From: an uncultured Verrucomicrobiota bacterium
GTDB lineage: Bacteria > Verrucomicrobiota > Verrucomicrobiae > Verrucomicrobiales > DEV007
Assembly (NCBI GenBank): GCA_902591645.1
Contig: CACJBM010000001.1
Location: forward strand, 1-64,000
Length of the DNA stretch: 64,000 nt
Direction: 5' to 3'
Below, in pieces: positions 34,521 to 43,677 of the stretch; the first letter of the stretch is position 1; each line of letters opens with the position of its first letter. Under the pieces are notes generated by a model. That model made no database searches. It was given only the letters and a program-made list of their open reading frames with translations, and had not been told where the DNA came from. The translations under genes and the position numbers were made by a program.

Positions 34521-37139
34521 TTGAAGCGACTTAGTACAAATCTTTTTCTGATCCTGATTAGTTTAGTGGGATCGGATGCAGCCGAGGTCTCCTCAGACAT
34601 GCTCTTTGCGCATAATATTTTGCCTATGTTTAAGGCCAAGTGCCTAGCGTGCCATGGGGAAGACCCTAAGAAAATTAAGGGTGATTTTGATATGAGAACT
34701 TACTCGGGCCTTCTCAGGGGCGGAGAAAGTGAAGAGCCTTCCGTTGTCCCGGGTAAGCCCTTGCAGAGTCCTTTATACATGGCCGTGAAGCGTGATCATG
34801 AGGATCAGTGGGAGCCCATGCCGCCAAAAGAAAATGATAAACTCAGTACTGAACAGACTGATCACATCCGAAATTGGATCGAGGGGGGAGCACCATGGCC
34901 AGGCCCAGAGCGCCTGTCTAAGTTATTGAAAGAAAAAGATCCATGGTCTGCCGAGGGCAGTGTCAGAGTGAAGACTAGTGGAGGCCTGTCCGAGGCCTGG
35001 ACTAACCGCAAATATGAAGAATCAAAATTGTGGGCTTACCAACCGATAAGGAAGCCGAAACTAAGGACTAATAATCACCCAGTCGATGCTCTTATCAGAG
35101 CCCGTTCGCCTGAGGGTCTAAGTATAGCACTTCCCGCTGAAGCGGTGGCACTGATTCGGCGAGTCACATTTGATCTTACTGGATTACCACCCAAGCCGCG
35201 AGAAGTGCAGGCCTTTAAAATCGCTTGGGAAAAAGATAAGGACAGGGCATGGGAGGATTTAATTGACCGATTACTTCTCTCCCCACATTACGGTGAACAG
35301 ATGGCTAGGCACTGGTTGGACGTGGTGCGCTACGCGGACTCTGCAGGATTCTCTAACGACTATCCACGTCCTCATGCATGGCGTTACCGTGACTATGTAG
35401 TGCGTTCATTTAATAATGATAAGCCGTATGATCAGTTCGTGCGCGAGCAGATTGCCGGCGATGAAATTAAACCTAAGGACCCGGACCATATCATAGCGAC
35501 TGGCTTTCTCAGGATGGGTCCTTGGGAGCACACGGCTATGAGTGTGAAAGCAGTTACTAGGCAGCAATATTTAGATGATGTGGTCAATTCTGTGGGTGTG
35601 ACTTTTCTTGCCAATGAACTGCGTTGTGCCAAGTGTCATGATCACAAATTTGACCCCATACCGACCCGGGACTATTACCGGATGCAGGCAATCTTCGCTC
35701 CAGTAACTTTCTCTGAACGTAAACTTCCATGGCAGGATTTTGAAAATAGAATTGGTATAAAAAAGGACCATGAACGTTACCAGCGTTTAATAAAAGAAGA
35801 TGGGATCCGCAGTATAACATCATTGCCTGAGGCTGACCGGCCAGTGAGCCAGTTCGATAAGGAATCGGAGAGAGCGGGTCATTCGAAGGTCAATAATAAG
35901 CGAAGGCAACAGCTCAATTATCAGCTTAAGCGAGCTAATCCTTCTGTTTTCTCAGTCATTAATGGTGCCCCTGACAAGATTCATATTCTGAAAGGAGGTT
36001 CCATTGAATCGCCCCGAGCAGAAGTGGGTCCTGGAGTCTTAAGCTTATTTGAGGGTTCAGAGGAACTTGCTTCATTAACTAATAATAAAAATGGTCGACG
36101 CAAAGAGTTAGCACAATGGATTACCAGTAAAGACAATCCACTCACTGCTCGAGTCATAGTGAACCGGATCTGGCAATGGCACTTTGGTAAGGGCTTAGCT
36201 GGTAATCCTAATAATTTTGGTGGAACAGGTAAGCTGCCCACGCACCCTGAACTGCTCGACTGGCTAGCTGCGACATTCATTGAGGGTGGCTGGTCAGTAA
36301 AGAAAATCCATCGGTACATACTGACATCGGCTACGTACCAACGCAGTGCCTCTCACCCTGACCCTCAGGCCTTGGCAAGATTGGATCCTGAGAATATAAG
36401 TTACGCTTCCTTTAAGCCGCGCAAATTAACGGCAGAAGAACTCCGTGATTCTATGTTGGCAGTTTCAGGTGAACTTAATCTGATCCTCGGAGGAATTCCC
36501 TCTCACCCCGAGATTAATGAGGAGGTCGCTATGCAGCCACGCCACATCATGGGTTCTGTGGGTCCAGCCTATCAGGCCGATCCTTTACCTTCGCAGAGGA
36601 ACCGTCGGACCCTTTACGCTGAGCGGATCCGGACATTAGCGGATCCGATGTTGGAAGTCTTTAATAAGCCCGGGCCCGATCTTTCATGTGAAAGGCGAGA
36701 AACTGCCACCATTGCCCCTCAGGCATTCACGATGCTCAATAGTCCAATTATTCGGTCCAGGGCACTGGCCTTTGCTGCTCGGTTACAAAAGGAAAGACCC
36801 GGAAATATTAACGAACAGGTGCGTCGAGCTTTCCGATTAACTTATCACCGGATGCCTCGTGATTCGGAAATGAAAATGAGCTTAGAATATTTGACGAATT
36901 CCGAGAAAGAGCATGAGGCTAATCAACAGGCAAGAGTCGAATTGCCGAAGTACGTGGTTCGCCAGATGGTGGAGGAAATGACTGGCCAGGCATTCTGGTG
37001 GGTAGAGGATTTAGACATTTACGCTGGGCCAGATTATGTGCCAGACCTGAAGCCATGGGACGTGGGATCAGATACCCGGGCCCTTGGAGACCTTTGTCTA
37101 GTGCTTTTCAATTCGAACGAATTTATATATATTTACTAA
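34521..37139 (+). CDS. PSD1/PSCyt1-DUF1549-DUF1553 planctomycete-type cytochrome protein
   Basis: 872 aa, TTG start (no ATG precedes the signal peptide LSTNLFLILISLVGSDA). PSCyt1 domain with heme motif CLACHGEDPKKIKGD (about residue 40) and MPPKENDKLSTEQTDHIRNW; DUF1549 from about 180 (RVTFDLTGLPPKPREV, ARHWLDVVRYADSAGFSNDY) with a second CxxCH in LRCAKCHDHKFDPIPTRDYY; DUF1553 from about 530 (LAQWITSKDNPLTARVIVNR, WQWHFGKGL, ILTSATYQRSA, TIAPQAFTMLNSP). Probably an extracytoplasmic multi-heme oxidoreductase; activity unproven. The stop is 3 nt before the start of its DUF1501 partner. Confidence 0.9.
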   Translation: MKRLSTNLFLILISLVGSDAAEVSSDMLFAHNILPMFKAKCLACHGEDPKKIKGDFDMRTYSGLLRGGESEEPSVVPGKPLQSPLYMAVKRDHEDQWEPMPPKENDKLSTEQTDHIRNWIEGGAPWPGPERLSKLLKEKDPWSAEGSVRVKTSGGLSEAWTNRKYEESKLWAYQPIRKPKLRTNNHPVDALIRARSPEGLSIALPAEAVALIRRVTFDLTGLPPKPREVQAFKIAWEKDKDRAWEDLIDRLLLSPHYGEQMARHWLDVVRYADSAGFSNDYPRPHAWRYRDYVVRSFNNDKPYDQFVREQIAGDEIKPKDPDHIIATGFLRMGPWEHTAMSVKAVTRQQYLDDVVNSVGVTFLANELRCAKCHDHKFDPIPTRDYYRMQAIFAPVTFSERKLPWQDFENRIGIKKDHERYQRLIKEDGIRSITSLPEADRPVSQFDKESERAGHSKVNNKRRQQLNYQLKRANPSVFSVINGAPDKIHILKGGSIESPRAEVGPGVLSLFEGSEELASLTNNKNGRRKELAQWITSKDNPLTARVIVNRIWQWHFGKGLAGNPNNFGGTGKLPTHPELLDWLAATFIEGGWSVKKIHRYILTSATYQRSASHPDPQALARLDPENISYASFKPRKLTAEELRDSMLAVSGELNLILGGIPSHPEINEEVAMQPRHIMGSVGPAYQADPLPSQRNRRTLYAERIRTLADPMLEVFNKPGPDLSCERRETATIAPQAFTMLNSPIIRSRALAFAARLQKERPGNINEQVRRAFRLTYHRMPRDSEMKMSLEYLTNSEKEHEANQQARVELPKYVVRQMVEEMTGQAFWWVEDLDIYAGPDYVPDLKPWDVGSDTRALGDLCLVLFNSNEFIYIY

Positions 37140-37142
37140 AAA

Positions 37143-38528
37143 ATGAATCGGAGGGAATTTTTATATGGAGTCAATGGTGGGTTAGGAGCATTGGCATTCC
37201 ATTCAATGTTGCGCGCAGAGGAGAAGAGCGGGCCATTAGCTTCAAAGGTTGCGCACTTTCCCAAGGCCAAGGCCAAGCGTTGTATCTTTCTCTACATGGC
37301 CGGTGGTCCCAGTCACATTGACACATTTGATCCAAAGCCGAAGCTCAAGGAGCTACATCTTAAGAAGTTTAAACGGCAGAGTAAGTTCCTTTCCGCGATG
37401 GGTTCTGGTGAGCGTTATTACGTGCAGAGCCCTTTCAATTTTGTGAGGGCCGGCAAGAGTGGTATTGAAATGTGCGAGCACTGGCAGCACCTGGCCGGGG
37501 TCGCTGATGAGCTCTGTGTCTATCGCGGCTGCAAGGCCGAGTCGATCAATCATCCTACTGCCAATTATCATATGAATACTGGTAACAGGTTCGGTGGAGA
37601 TCCCTCTATCGGTTCCTGGGTAACTTACGGGCTAGGCACAGAGAACGAGAATCTTCCTGGCTACGTGGTCCTGCCCGAGGTGGCCTACCCGCAAGGAGGA
37701 GCGGCTAATTGGTCGAATGGATTTTTACCACCGCATTTTCAGGGGACGACTTTCCGTTCGAAAGGTTCACCGATCCTTGACTTGCATCCGCCCAAAGGCA
37801 TCACTCGTGAGGCTCAACGCAGTGACCTTGACCTGCTGGCCGGGCTCAATTCAATGCATGCTAAGCGGCATCCTAGTCATGAGGAATTGGCCTCTCGCAT
37901 GGAAAGCTATGAGTTGGCGTATCGCATGCAGATGGAGGTTCCTGGGATCCTTGACTTAGGGAAGGAGAAGCAGTCTACTCGTGAATCTTACGGATTGGAT
38001 GACCAACGGACCGAGGAATTTGGGAGGAGGCTACTCTTAGCAAGGCGCTTACTTGAAAACGGTGTGCGTTTCGTGCAAGTGTACACGGCTGGTTGGGATT
38101 CGCACGATTATATTAACCGTTCTCACCGTGAGCGAATTCGTTCAGTTGATAAGCCCATTGCTTCACTAATTAAGGATCTCAAGGACCGGGGCCTGCTGGA
38201 TGAAACCTTGATAGTCTGGTGCGGTGAATTTGGCCGAACGCCTGATAACGGTAAGCGTGGAGGAGGAGAGCGCCTCGGACGCGATCATAATAAAAATGCT
38301 ATGGCTGTCTGGATGGCCGGGGGCGGAGTCAATGCTGGTCACGTGGTCGGTGCCACGGATGAGATTGGAGAAAGTGCTGCCGAAGTCGTTCACCCGATCC
38401 GTGATTTGCATGTAACTATTCTTAGGTTATTGGGCCTGGATGACAATAAACTTACTTATTTTCATGGTGGTCGCTTCAAGCAACTCAGTCAGACTGGAGG
38501 TGAGGTCATAAGTGAGTTAATGGGCTAG
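37143..38528 (+). CDS. DUF1501 protein, partner of the PSD1 cytochrome
   Basis: 461 aa. N-terminus NRREFLYGVNGGLGALAFHS is a Tat-like signal. DUF1501 hallmarks: IFLYMAGGPSHIDTFDPKPK, ELCVYRGCKAESINHPTANY, LLARRLLENGVRFVQVYTAG, WDSHDYIN, IVWCGEFGRTPDNG and NKNAMAVWMAGGGVNAGHVV. The fold is thought to be alkaline-phosphatase/sulfatase-like. It begins 3 nt after the DUF1549/DUF1553 gene and is certainly co-transcribed with it. Such pairs are abundant in Planctomycetota and Verrucomicrobiota and are proposed to act on polysaccharides or other polymers, without direct proof. Confidence 0.92.
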   Translation: MNRREFLYGVNGGLGALAFHSMLRAEEKSGPLASKVAHFPKAKAKRCIFLYMAGGPSHIDTFDPKPKLKELHLKKFKRQSKFLSAMGSGERYYVQSPFNFVRAGKSGIEMCEHWQHLAGVADELCVYRGCKAESINHPTANYHMNTGNRFGGDPSIGSWVTYGLGTENENLPGYVVLPEVAYPQGGAANWSNGFLPPHFQGTTFRSKGSPILDLHPPKGITREAQRSDLDLLAGLNSMHAKRHPSHEELASRMESYELAYRMQMEVPGILDLGKEKQSTRESYGLDDQRTEEFGRRLLLARRLLENGVRFVQVYTAGWDSHDYINRSHRERIRSVDKPIASLIKDLKDRGLLDETLIVWCGEFGRTPDNGKRGGGERLGRDHNKNAMAVWMAGGGVNAGHVVGATDEIGESAAEVVHPIRDLHVTILRLLGLDDNKLTYFHGGRFKQLSQTGGEVISELMG

Positions 38529-38642
38529 AATTTTAATGAGGGCACTGATTTATTTTGTTCTCAATAATAATTCGATCGGGAGAAAAAATAAATCTAAGCA
38601 ATCTTCATTGCCTTAAAAATCTCTTTAGGGTTAAGATGCACA

Positions 38643-38661
38643 GGGCTCATTAGTTGAGCCT
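38643..38661 (+). promoter_or_regulatory. Short hairpin in the leader of the second GntP gene
   Basis: GGCTCA (38644-38649), loop TTAGT, TGAGCC (38655-38660), with a flanking G-T pair, 25 nt before the ATG at 38686. It lies 115 nt after the DUF1501 stop. It could be a weak terminator of the upstream pair or a leader element; no T-run follows directly. Confidence 0.3.
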
Positions 38662-38685
38662 TACTCTATCAAGGAATAAATTTTC

Positions 38686-40098
38686 ATGACCCCTTTCCTA
38701 CTACTCGCACTCGGAATGGCCATTGTCCTGTCATTGGTCATTTGGCTCAAACTTCATCCTTTTCTTGCACTGACCTTTGCCGCGGTCGTGGTTTCTTTTT
38801 CGACTCCTCAGGCCTCACTTGATAATTATGCTGAGAATCATACGCGCTCTCAGATTGAGCGTGGTAAGATGACTGAACCAAAGGCTAATCAGTTCAAGGA
38901 GGACTTTAAAAAGTTATCACCAATGAAGAGGGTAGTGGAGCAGTTCGGGGGAGGTTGCGCTAAGGTTGGCCTGATCATTGCCTTCGCAGCTCTGATAGGA
39001 AAATGCATGCTCGAGTCGGGCGCCGCTTCGAGAGTCGTTCTTTTGGCTCTTTCACTCTTTGGAGAGAAGCGTGCCGGGCTAGCTTTCCTATGTTCAGGAT
39101 TCGTATTGGCAGTACCGGTCTTCTTTGACACGGTCTTTTATCTGCTCATACCGATCGCGGTTGCAATGGCTCACAGGACCGGCGGTAATTATTTATTTTA
39201 TGTTCTCTGCATTGTGGCCGGAGGCACGATGGCCCATTCATTGGTTCCACCAACGCCAGGACCACTTTTAGTTGCTGAGGAGATAGGAGTTGATATCGGA
39301 GCCATGATGATTGGCGGTCTCGGTATCGGACTCTTTACGGTGACATTTGGTTATCTCTATGCCCGGAGAGCATCACGTAAATTTAAACTGAGTCCTCCCA
39401 AAGTTCCTGATACCGTGCATTTTGATACTGATAAGCTGCCATCAGCTATGATGTCATTGCTGCCTGTCCTCTTGCCGGTCATTCTGGTGACCGGAGGTAC
39501 ATTGCATGGAATTATTAAGCCTGACGGATGGGAGATTTTCAAAGTCTTGGGTGAGAAGAATCTGGCCCTTGGAATTTCTGCAATGTTCGCTTTCCTTGTC
39601 TTGTACAAGAGCTGTTCCGGGGACAAGGAGAAGTTAAGGAGTTCTTCTTCTGATGCTTTTTCATCCGGTGCAGTCATTGTTATTATTACGGCTGCAGGTG
39701 CCGCTTTTGGCGGTGTCTTAAAGCAGACTGATATTGCGACATCGATCGGTTCCATTGAAGGGAGTCAGGCTTTGGCTTTGCCGGTCTGTTTTTTGATCAC
39801 GGCCCTCGTTCGAACGGCTCAGGGATCAGCTACCGTCGCGATGATAACAGCGGCACCGGTTGCTGCAGCATTTGCTACTCAGAACCTTGGGTTTCACCCC
39901 GTGTACCTAGCTCTTGCCGTAGGTTGTGGATCCAAGCCAATCCCATGGATGAATGATTCCGGTTTTTGGGTCGTGACCAAGATGTCAGGAATGCAGGAGT
40001 CTCAGACCCTGAGGACCGTGACACCCATGATGTCATTGATGGGTCTTTTCGGTCTAATCGTCACTCTTATCGCCTCATTTATCCTGCCATTTAAATAA
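38686..40098 (+). CDS. GntP-family sugar-acid:H+ symporter (second copy)
   Basis: 470 aa with about twelve hydrophobic segments. GntP motifs: IIAFAALIGKCMLESGAASR, GFVLAVPVFFDTVFYLLIPI, GGTMAHSLVPPTPGPLLVAE, AGAAFGGVLKQTDIATSIGS, RTAQGSATVAMITAAPVAA and PWMNDSGFWVVTKMSGM. It has an unusual hydrophilic insert at residues about 45-85 (RSQIERGKMTEPKANQFKED). It is only distantly similar to the copy at 27582-29042, so it is not a recent duplication. It sits 54 nt upstream of an IlvD/Edd dehydratase on the same strand, consistent with uptake of the aldonate that the dehydratase then uses. Confidence 0.92.
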   Translation: MTPFLLLALGMAIVLSLVIWLKLHPFLALTFAAVVVSFSTPQASLDNYAENHTRSQIERGKMTEPKANQFKEDFKKLSPMKRVVEQFGGGCAKVGLIIAFAALIGKCMLESGAASRVVLLALSLFGEKRAGLAFLCSGFVLAVPVFFDTVFYLLIPIAVAMAHRTGGNYLFYVLCIVAGGTMAHSLVPPTPGPLLVAEEIGVDIGAMMIGGLGIGLFTVTFGYLYARRASRKFKLSPPKVPDTVHFDTDKLPSAMMSLLPVLLPVILVTGGTLHGIIKPDGWEIFKVLGEKNLALGISAMFAFLVLYKSCSGDKEKLRSSSSDAFSSGAVIVIITAAGAAFGGVLKQTDIATSIGSIEGSQALALPVCFLITALVRTAQGSATVAMITAAPVAAAFATQNLGFHPVYLALAVGCGSKPIPWMNDSGFWVVTKMSGMQESQTLRTVTPMMSLMGLFGLIVTLIASFILPFK

Positions 40099-40152
40099 AA
40101 ATGCGTGACTAGCGTTGACCTTCTGGTCGATGAAAGGCAATCATGTTCTTTA

Positions 40153-41877
40153 ATGTCTGAACGAGACCCCGCTACTTTAAGATCTTACCGTTGGTATGGC
40201 CCTGACTCTCTCAGAGCCTTTGGTCACCGGTCAAGGGCGCGTCAGTCCGGTCTCGGTGAGAAGGATTTTTTTGGTAAGCCCGTGATCGGGATACTGAACA
40301 CATGGACCGATCTTAATTCATGCCACATGCATTTTAAGTCGACCGTGGAATCTATTAAAAGAGGTGTTCTCCAGGCCGGGGGACTGCCTATGGAAATTCC
40401 AGTCATGTCCTGTGGTGAGAGTTTAACGAAGCCGACATCTATGCTTTATCGGAACTTTTTAGCGATGGAGGCTGAGGAGATGATCCGTGCGAATCCGATC
40501 GACTGTGCGGTTCTATTAGGAGGATGTGATAAGTCAACCCCAGCTTTAATTATGGGTGCTATCTCGGCAGGTGTTCCTGCCGTGTACGTTCCTTCGGGTC
40601 CAATGATTAAGGGTAACTGGCATGGTCAGGTCCTTGGATCAGGATCGGATGTGTGGGGATACTGGGATGAAAAGAGAGCAGGAAATTTAAGTGAAGAGGA
40701 ATGGAAGGAAATTGAGGGAGGTATTGCTCGTTCATCGGGACACTGTATGACGATGGGAACTGCATCAACGATGACCGCTCTGGCCGAGGTCATGGGTTTC
40801 ACGGTCCCGGGAGCCTCTTCGGTCCCGGCCATGGACGCAAATCATCTCCGGTTAGCTGCCGAGGCTGGTCGACTAGCGGTCAATAATGCCTGGGACGGGC
40901 CAGATCCGGGAACTTTGGCAACGAGAGAATCTTTTGAAAATGCCATTGCTGTCGATATGGCTCTCGGAGGCTCGACGAATGCTATTGTGCATTTGCTGGC
41001 AATGGCCGGTCGGGCAGGCGTTGACTTGGATCTGGATGATTTTGATACAATATCCAAAAAAACACCACTCATTGCTGACCTTCGTCCTTCTGGTCGGTTT
41101 TTGATGGAGGACTTTTATTTTGCCGGTGGGCTTTCTGCAGTGCTGAAAAGGATGGAGACGATCCTGCACATGGATGTTCCGACCGTGAACGGGATGACCA
41201 TCGGTGAGAACGTCAAGGGAGCTAAAGTCTTCAATGATGAGGTTATAAGGACACTCGAGGACCCGGTCTCTGCGGACGGCGGCACTGCTGTCCTGAAGGG
41301 CAATTTGGCTCCCAATGGTGCCGTCATTAAACATTCAGCTGCTTCACCTTCACTGTTACAGCACACTGGTCCTGCTATCGTTTTTAACAGTTACAAGGAA
41401 CTTTCTGAGAGAATAGATGACCCGGAACTTCCGGTCACTGAAGATTCTGTTTTGGTCCTAAGGAACGCGGGTCCGGTAGGGGCTCCAGGGATGCCGGAGT
41501 GGGGGATGTTGCCTGTTCCAAAGAAGCTCCTTGAGAAAGGGGTCCGTGACATGGTCAGATTATCTGACGCGAGGATGTCGGGGACAAGTTACGGGACCTG
41601 TGTCCTTCATGCGGCTCCGGAATCATCGGTCGGAGGACCATTAGCTGCCGTGATGGACGGGGACAAGATCACCTTGGACCTAGAAAATAGAAGAATTGAT
41701 TTGGATGTTCCTGAGCAGGAGATTGCACGTCGGATCGAAGATTATGGCTGCAAGGATGAGCGATATCATAGAGGTTATACGAAGCTCTTTATTGATCATG
41801 TGACTCAGGCCGATAAGGGATGTGACTTTGATTTTCTTGAGGGCACTGAGGGAACTCCAGAGCCTGAAATTTACTAA
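40153..41877 (+). CDS. IlvD/Edd-family dehydratase, probably pentonate (arabinonate/xylonate) dehydratase
   Basis: 574 aa from the ATG at 40153; an in-frame GTG at 40105, 6 nt after the GntP stop, would add 16 unlikely residues. Signatures: IGILNTWTDLNSCHMHFK, PVMSCGESLTKPTSMLYRN (cluster Cys), VLLGGCDKSTPALIMGA (cluster Cys and phosphate-site-like loop), SSGHCMTMGTASTMTALAE (third Cys), ALGGSTNAIVHLLAMAGRAG and SDARMSGTSYGTCVLHAAPE. This is an iron-sulfur dehydratase. The SDARMSGTSYG form and context (GntP; KdaD-like and KGSADH genes 9 kb away) favour a sugar-acid dehydratase giving 2-keto-3-deoxypentonate over the branched-chain amino-acid enzyme. Confidence 0.88.
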   Translation: MSERDPATLRSYRWYGPDSLRAFGHRSRARQSGLGEKDFFGKPVIGILNTWTDLNSCHMHFKSTVESIKRGVLQAGGLPMEIPVMSCGESLTKPTSMLYRNFLAMEAEEMIRANPIDCAVLLGGCDKSTPALIMGAISAGVPAVYVPSGPMIKGNWHGQVLGSGSDVWGYWDEKRAGNLSEEEWKEIEGGIARSSGHCMTMGTASTMTALAEVMGFTVPGASSVPAMDANHLRLAAEAGRLAVNNAWDGPDPGTLATRESFENAIAVDMALGGSTNAIVHLLAMAGRAGVDLDLDDFDTISKKTPLIADLRPSGRFLMEDFYFAGGLSAVLKRMETILHMDVPTVNGMTIGENVKGAKVFNDEVIRTLEDPVSADGGTAVLKGNLAPNGAVIKHSAASPSLLQHTGPAIVFNSYKELSERIDDPELPVTEDSVLVLRNAGPVGAPGMPEWGMLPVPKKLLEKGVRDMVRLSDARMSGTSYGTCVLHAAPESSVGGPLAAVMDGDKITLDLENRRIDLDVPEQEIARRIEDYGCKDERYHRGYTKLFIDHVTQADKGCDFDFLEGTEGTPEPEIY

Positions 41878-41897
41878 GGGTTAACCCTTAATTTGAG

Positions 41898-42977
41898 ATG
41901 TTGTTTGTTATAATTTTTAGTGGGGCCTTACTGGCTCTCTTTGTGCTGAGGTTAGTATTCTTTCGTGGTCCCATAGCTGAGCATGTATCCGATCCACCTG
42001 AAGGAATCCTGGATATGCATTGCCACACTGCCGGCATTGGTGCAGGTGGAAGCGAGGCTTGGATTTCTGATGAATTACGTAAGAGTTGGAAATTTGGACT
42101 ATACCTGAAGGTATTTGGTAGTAATGAGGAGGAGGTCAATGAGGAGGGGGACCAGATCCTAATGGAAGTCATTGCTTCTTCGGTCCGTGCTTCGGATCAC
42201 GTTGATGGTGCCGTCATTCTGGCAATGGATGCTCCTTACACTGATGATGGGGAGATCGATAAGGGATCCGGGGAAGTTTGTGTTCCTAACCGGTTCGTTG
42301 GAGAAAAAGTAAAACTGTATCCAGAGCTTCACTTTGGTTCTAGCGTTCATCCGAACCGATCAGATGCGCTTGAAGAGCTGATCTGGTCAAAAGAGAATGG
42401 TGCTGTTCTAGTGAAATGGCTGCCAAATATTCAGAATATTGACCCTTCAAATGAACGGTATGTCCCTTATTATCAGAAACTTGTTGATCTTGATATTCCA
42501 CTTTTAACGCATGTGGGGGATGAGGATTCATTTTCCAAGACGAATAACGCTTTAGGTGACCCTCAATTACTGAAACTTCCTTTGGAAAATGGAGTTAGAG
42601 TCATTGCTGCGCACGTAGCAAGCTCAGGTAAGTCTCAGGGCCAGGACAATGTAGAGAGGTTGCTGGAAATGATGGAGGATTTTCCGAACCTCGTTGCTGA
42701 TCTTTCGACGATCACTCAGATAAACCGTAGAAAATATTTAAAGACCGTTCTCAATGATCAGAGGCTCATTGGTCGTTTGATGTACGGGACCGATTATCCA
42801 CTCACAAACACTCCGCTAGTCACGCCTTGGCAATACCCTTTGAATTTAACTTTGAGGCAAATGTGGGAGCTGAGTAAGACTCGAAATTCGTGGGACCGTG
42901 ATGTGAAATTAAAAGCGGCCCTCGGTGTCCGATCTGAGGTCTTCAAAATGAGTAAAGAATATTTAGGGGTCAACTAA
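41898..42977 (+). CDS. Membrane-anchored amidohydrolase-family (TIM-barrel) protein
   Basis: 359 aa. One N-terminal membrane helix (LFVIIFSGALLALFVLRLVF) anchors a metal-dependent TIM barrel with ILDMHCHTAGIGAGG (metal-binding HxH), LHFGSSVHPNRSD, DIPLLTHVGDED (His), GVRVIAAHVASSG (His) and LMYGTDYPLTNT (Asp). These positions fit Amidohydrolase_2 enzymes, which include sugar lactonases and decarboxylases. It lies 20 nt after the pentonate dehydratase gene, so a lactonase acting before the dehydratase is an attractive guess, but sequence alone does not show it. Extracytoplasmic or cytoplasmic location of the barrel is not certain. Confidence 0.75.
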   Translation: MLFVIIFSGALLALFVLRLVFFRGPIAEHVSDPPEGILDMHCHTAGIGAGGSEAWISDELRKSWKFGLYLKVFGSNEEEVNEEGDQILMEVIASSVRASDHVDGAVILAMDAPYTDDGEIDKGSGEVCVPNRFVGEKVKLYPELHFGSSVHPNRSDALEELIWSKENGAVLVKWLPNIQNIDPSNERYVPYYQKLVDLDIPLLTHVGDEDSFSKTNNALGDPQLLKLPLENGVRVIAAHVASSGKSQGQDNVERLLEMMEDFPNLVADLSTITQINRRKYLKTVLNDQRLIGRLMYGTDYPLTNTPLVTPWQYPLNLTLRQMWELSKTRNSWDRDVKLKAALGVRSEVFKMSKEYLGVN

Positions 42978-43050
42978 GTATTTTTTAAACTCTTTTTATA
43001 AAGAGCTTTAGGATGATTGTTCGTTACTGCGATTGGTGTTAAAGTGATGA

Positions 43051-43548
43051 ATGAAAATTTTACTCTTGGTATGGTTCTATTATTTAATTTCTTTCAGTGT
43101 TGCACAGTCAGGTACGAGCACTGAGAAAAGGACAAAGGAACTGGATAATTATTGGGCCGAAGTGTCACGTTCAGTTCGTGAAGGTGATTTCCAAGGTTAT
43201 GAGGCGACATGTCATAAGGAAGGGGTGCTAGTTTCAGGAACCAATAATTCGAGTTATCCTCTTTCAGATGCACTGGTCCGTTGGAAAAAAGATTTTACTG
43301 CCACCAAAGAAGGAAAGATTAAAGCGAACGTTGAGTTCAGATTTTCACAGAGGATCAGTGATCCGACCACTGCACATGAGACGGGTATTTTTCTATATTC
43401 AAGTGGTGATCCCGGAGCGAATCCCAAGAAGGAGTACATTCACTTTGAGGCACTCCTTGTGAAAAGAAAGGGAAGTTGGAAAATTATAATGGAGTATCAG
43501 AAGTCCAAGGCCAGTCAGGCTGAGTGGAACAAACTGGCGGTGAATTGA
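43051..43548 (+). CDS. Secreted NTF2/SnoaL-like protein (DUF4440 type)
   Basis: 165 aa with a signal peptide (ILLLVWFYYLISFSVAQ). The mature part fits the NTF2-like cone fold: helix TKELDNYWAEVSRSVREGDF, YEATCHKEGVLVSG, LVRWKKDFTATKEGKIKANV, FRFSQRISDPTTAHETGIFL, HFEALLVKRKGSWKIIMEYQ. Members bind small ligands or are isomerase-like; this one is unassigned. The final TGA overlaps the ATG of the next tiny ORF (TGATG), and a selenoprotein gene follows 130 nt later. Confidence 0.7.
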   Translation: MKILLLVWFYYLISFSVAQSGTSTEKRTKELDNYWAEVSRSVREGDFQGYEATCHKEGVLVSGTNNSSYPLSDALVRWKKDFTATKEGKIKANVEFRFSQRISDPTTAHETGIFLYSSGDPGANPKKEYIHFEALLVKRKGSWKIIMEYQKSKASQAEWNKLAVN

Positions 43549-43652
43549 TGGAAAAAATTAAGAAGCATTACATTAATACTCTTGAAGAAATTAAGAGGAA
43601 AACCGAGTCATATCTTGACTTTAATTGGAAGATTACAATAATACTTTTTTAA
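43548..43652 (+). CDS. Tiny ORF (34 aa) start-stop coupled to the SnoaL-like gene
   Basis: The ATG at 43548 shares its A with the stop of the preceding gene (TGATG), a layout typical of translational coupling. The product is Lys/Ile-rich: MEKIKKHYINTLEEIKRK then TESYLDFNWKITIILF. It has no recognised domain. It may be a real micro-protein or chance; no supporting homology can be judged here. Confidence 0.25.
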   Translation: MEKIKKHYINTLEEIKRKTESYLDFNWKITIILF

Positions 43653-43677
43653 TCACCGTTATTCAGATAATAAGACA

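Noticed and set aside
40105..40152. GTG at 40105 as the start of the IlvD/Edd dehydratase
   Set aside because: It adds 16 residues without resemblance to the family; the ATG at 40153 matches the usual N-terminus better, though close spacing to the GntP stop keeps GTG possible.
40153..41877. Annotation as biosynthetic dihydroxy-acid dehydratase (ilvD)
   Set aside because: Context (GntP symporter, KdaD-like and KGSADH genes) and the SDARMSGTSYG form favour a sugar-acid dehydratase; no other branched-chain amino-acid gene is nearby.
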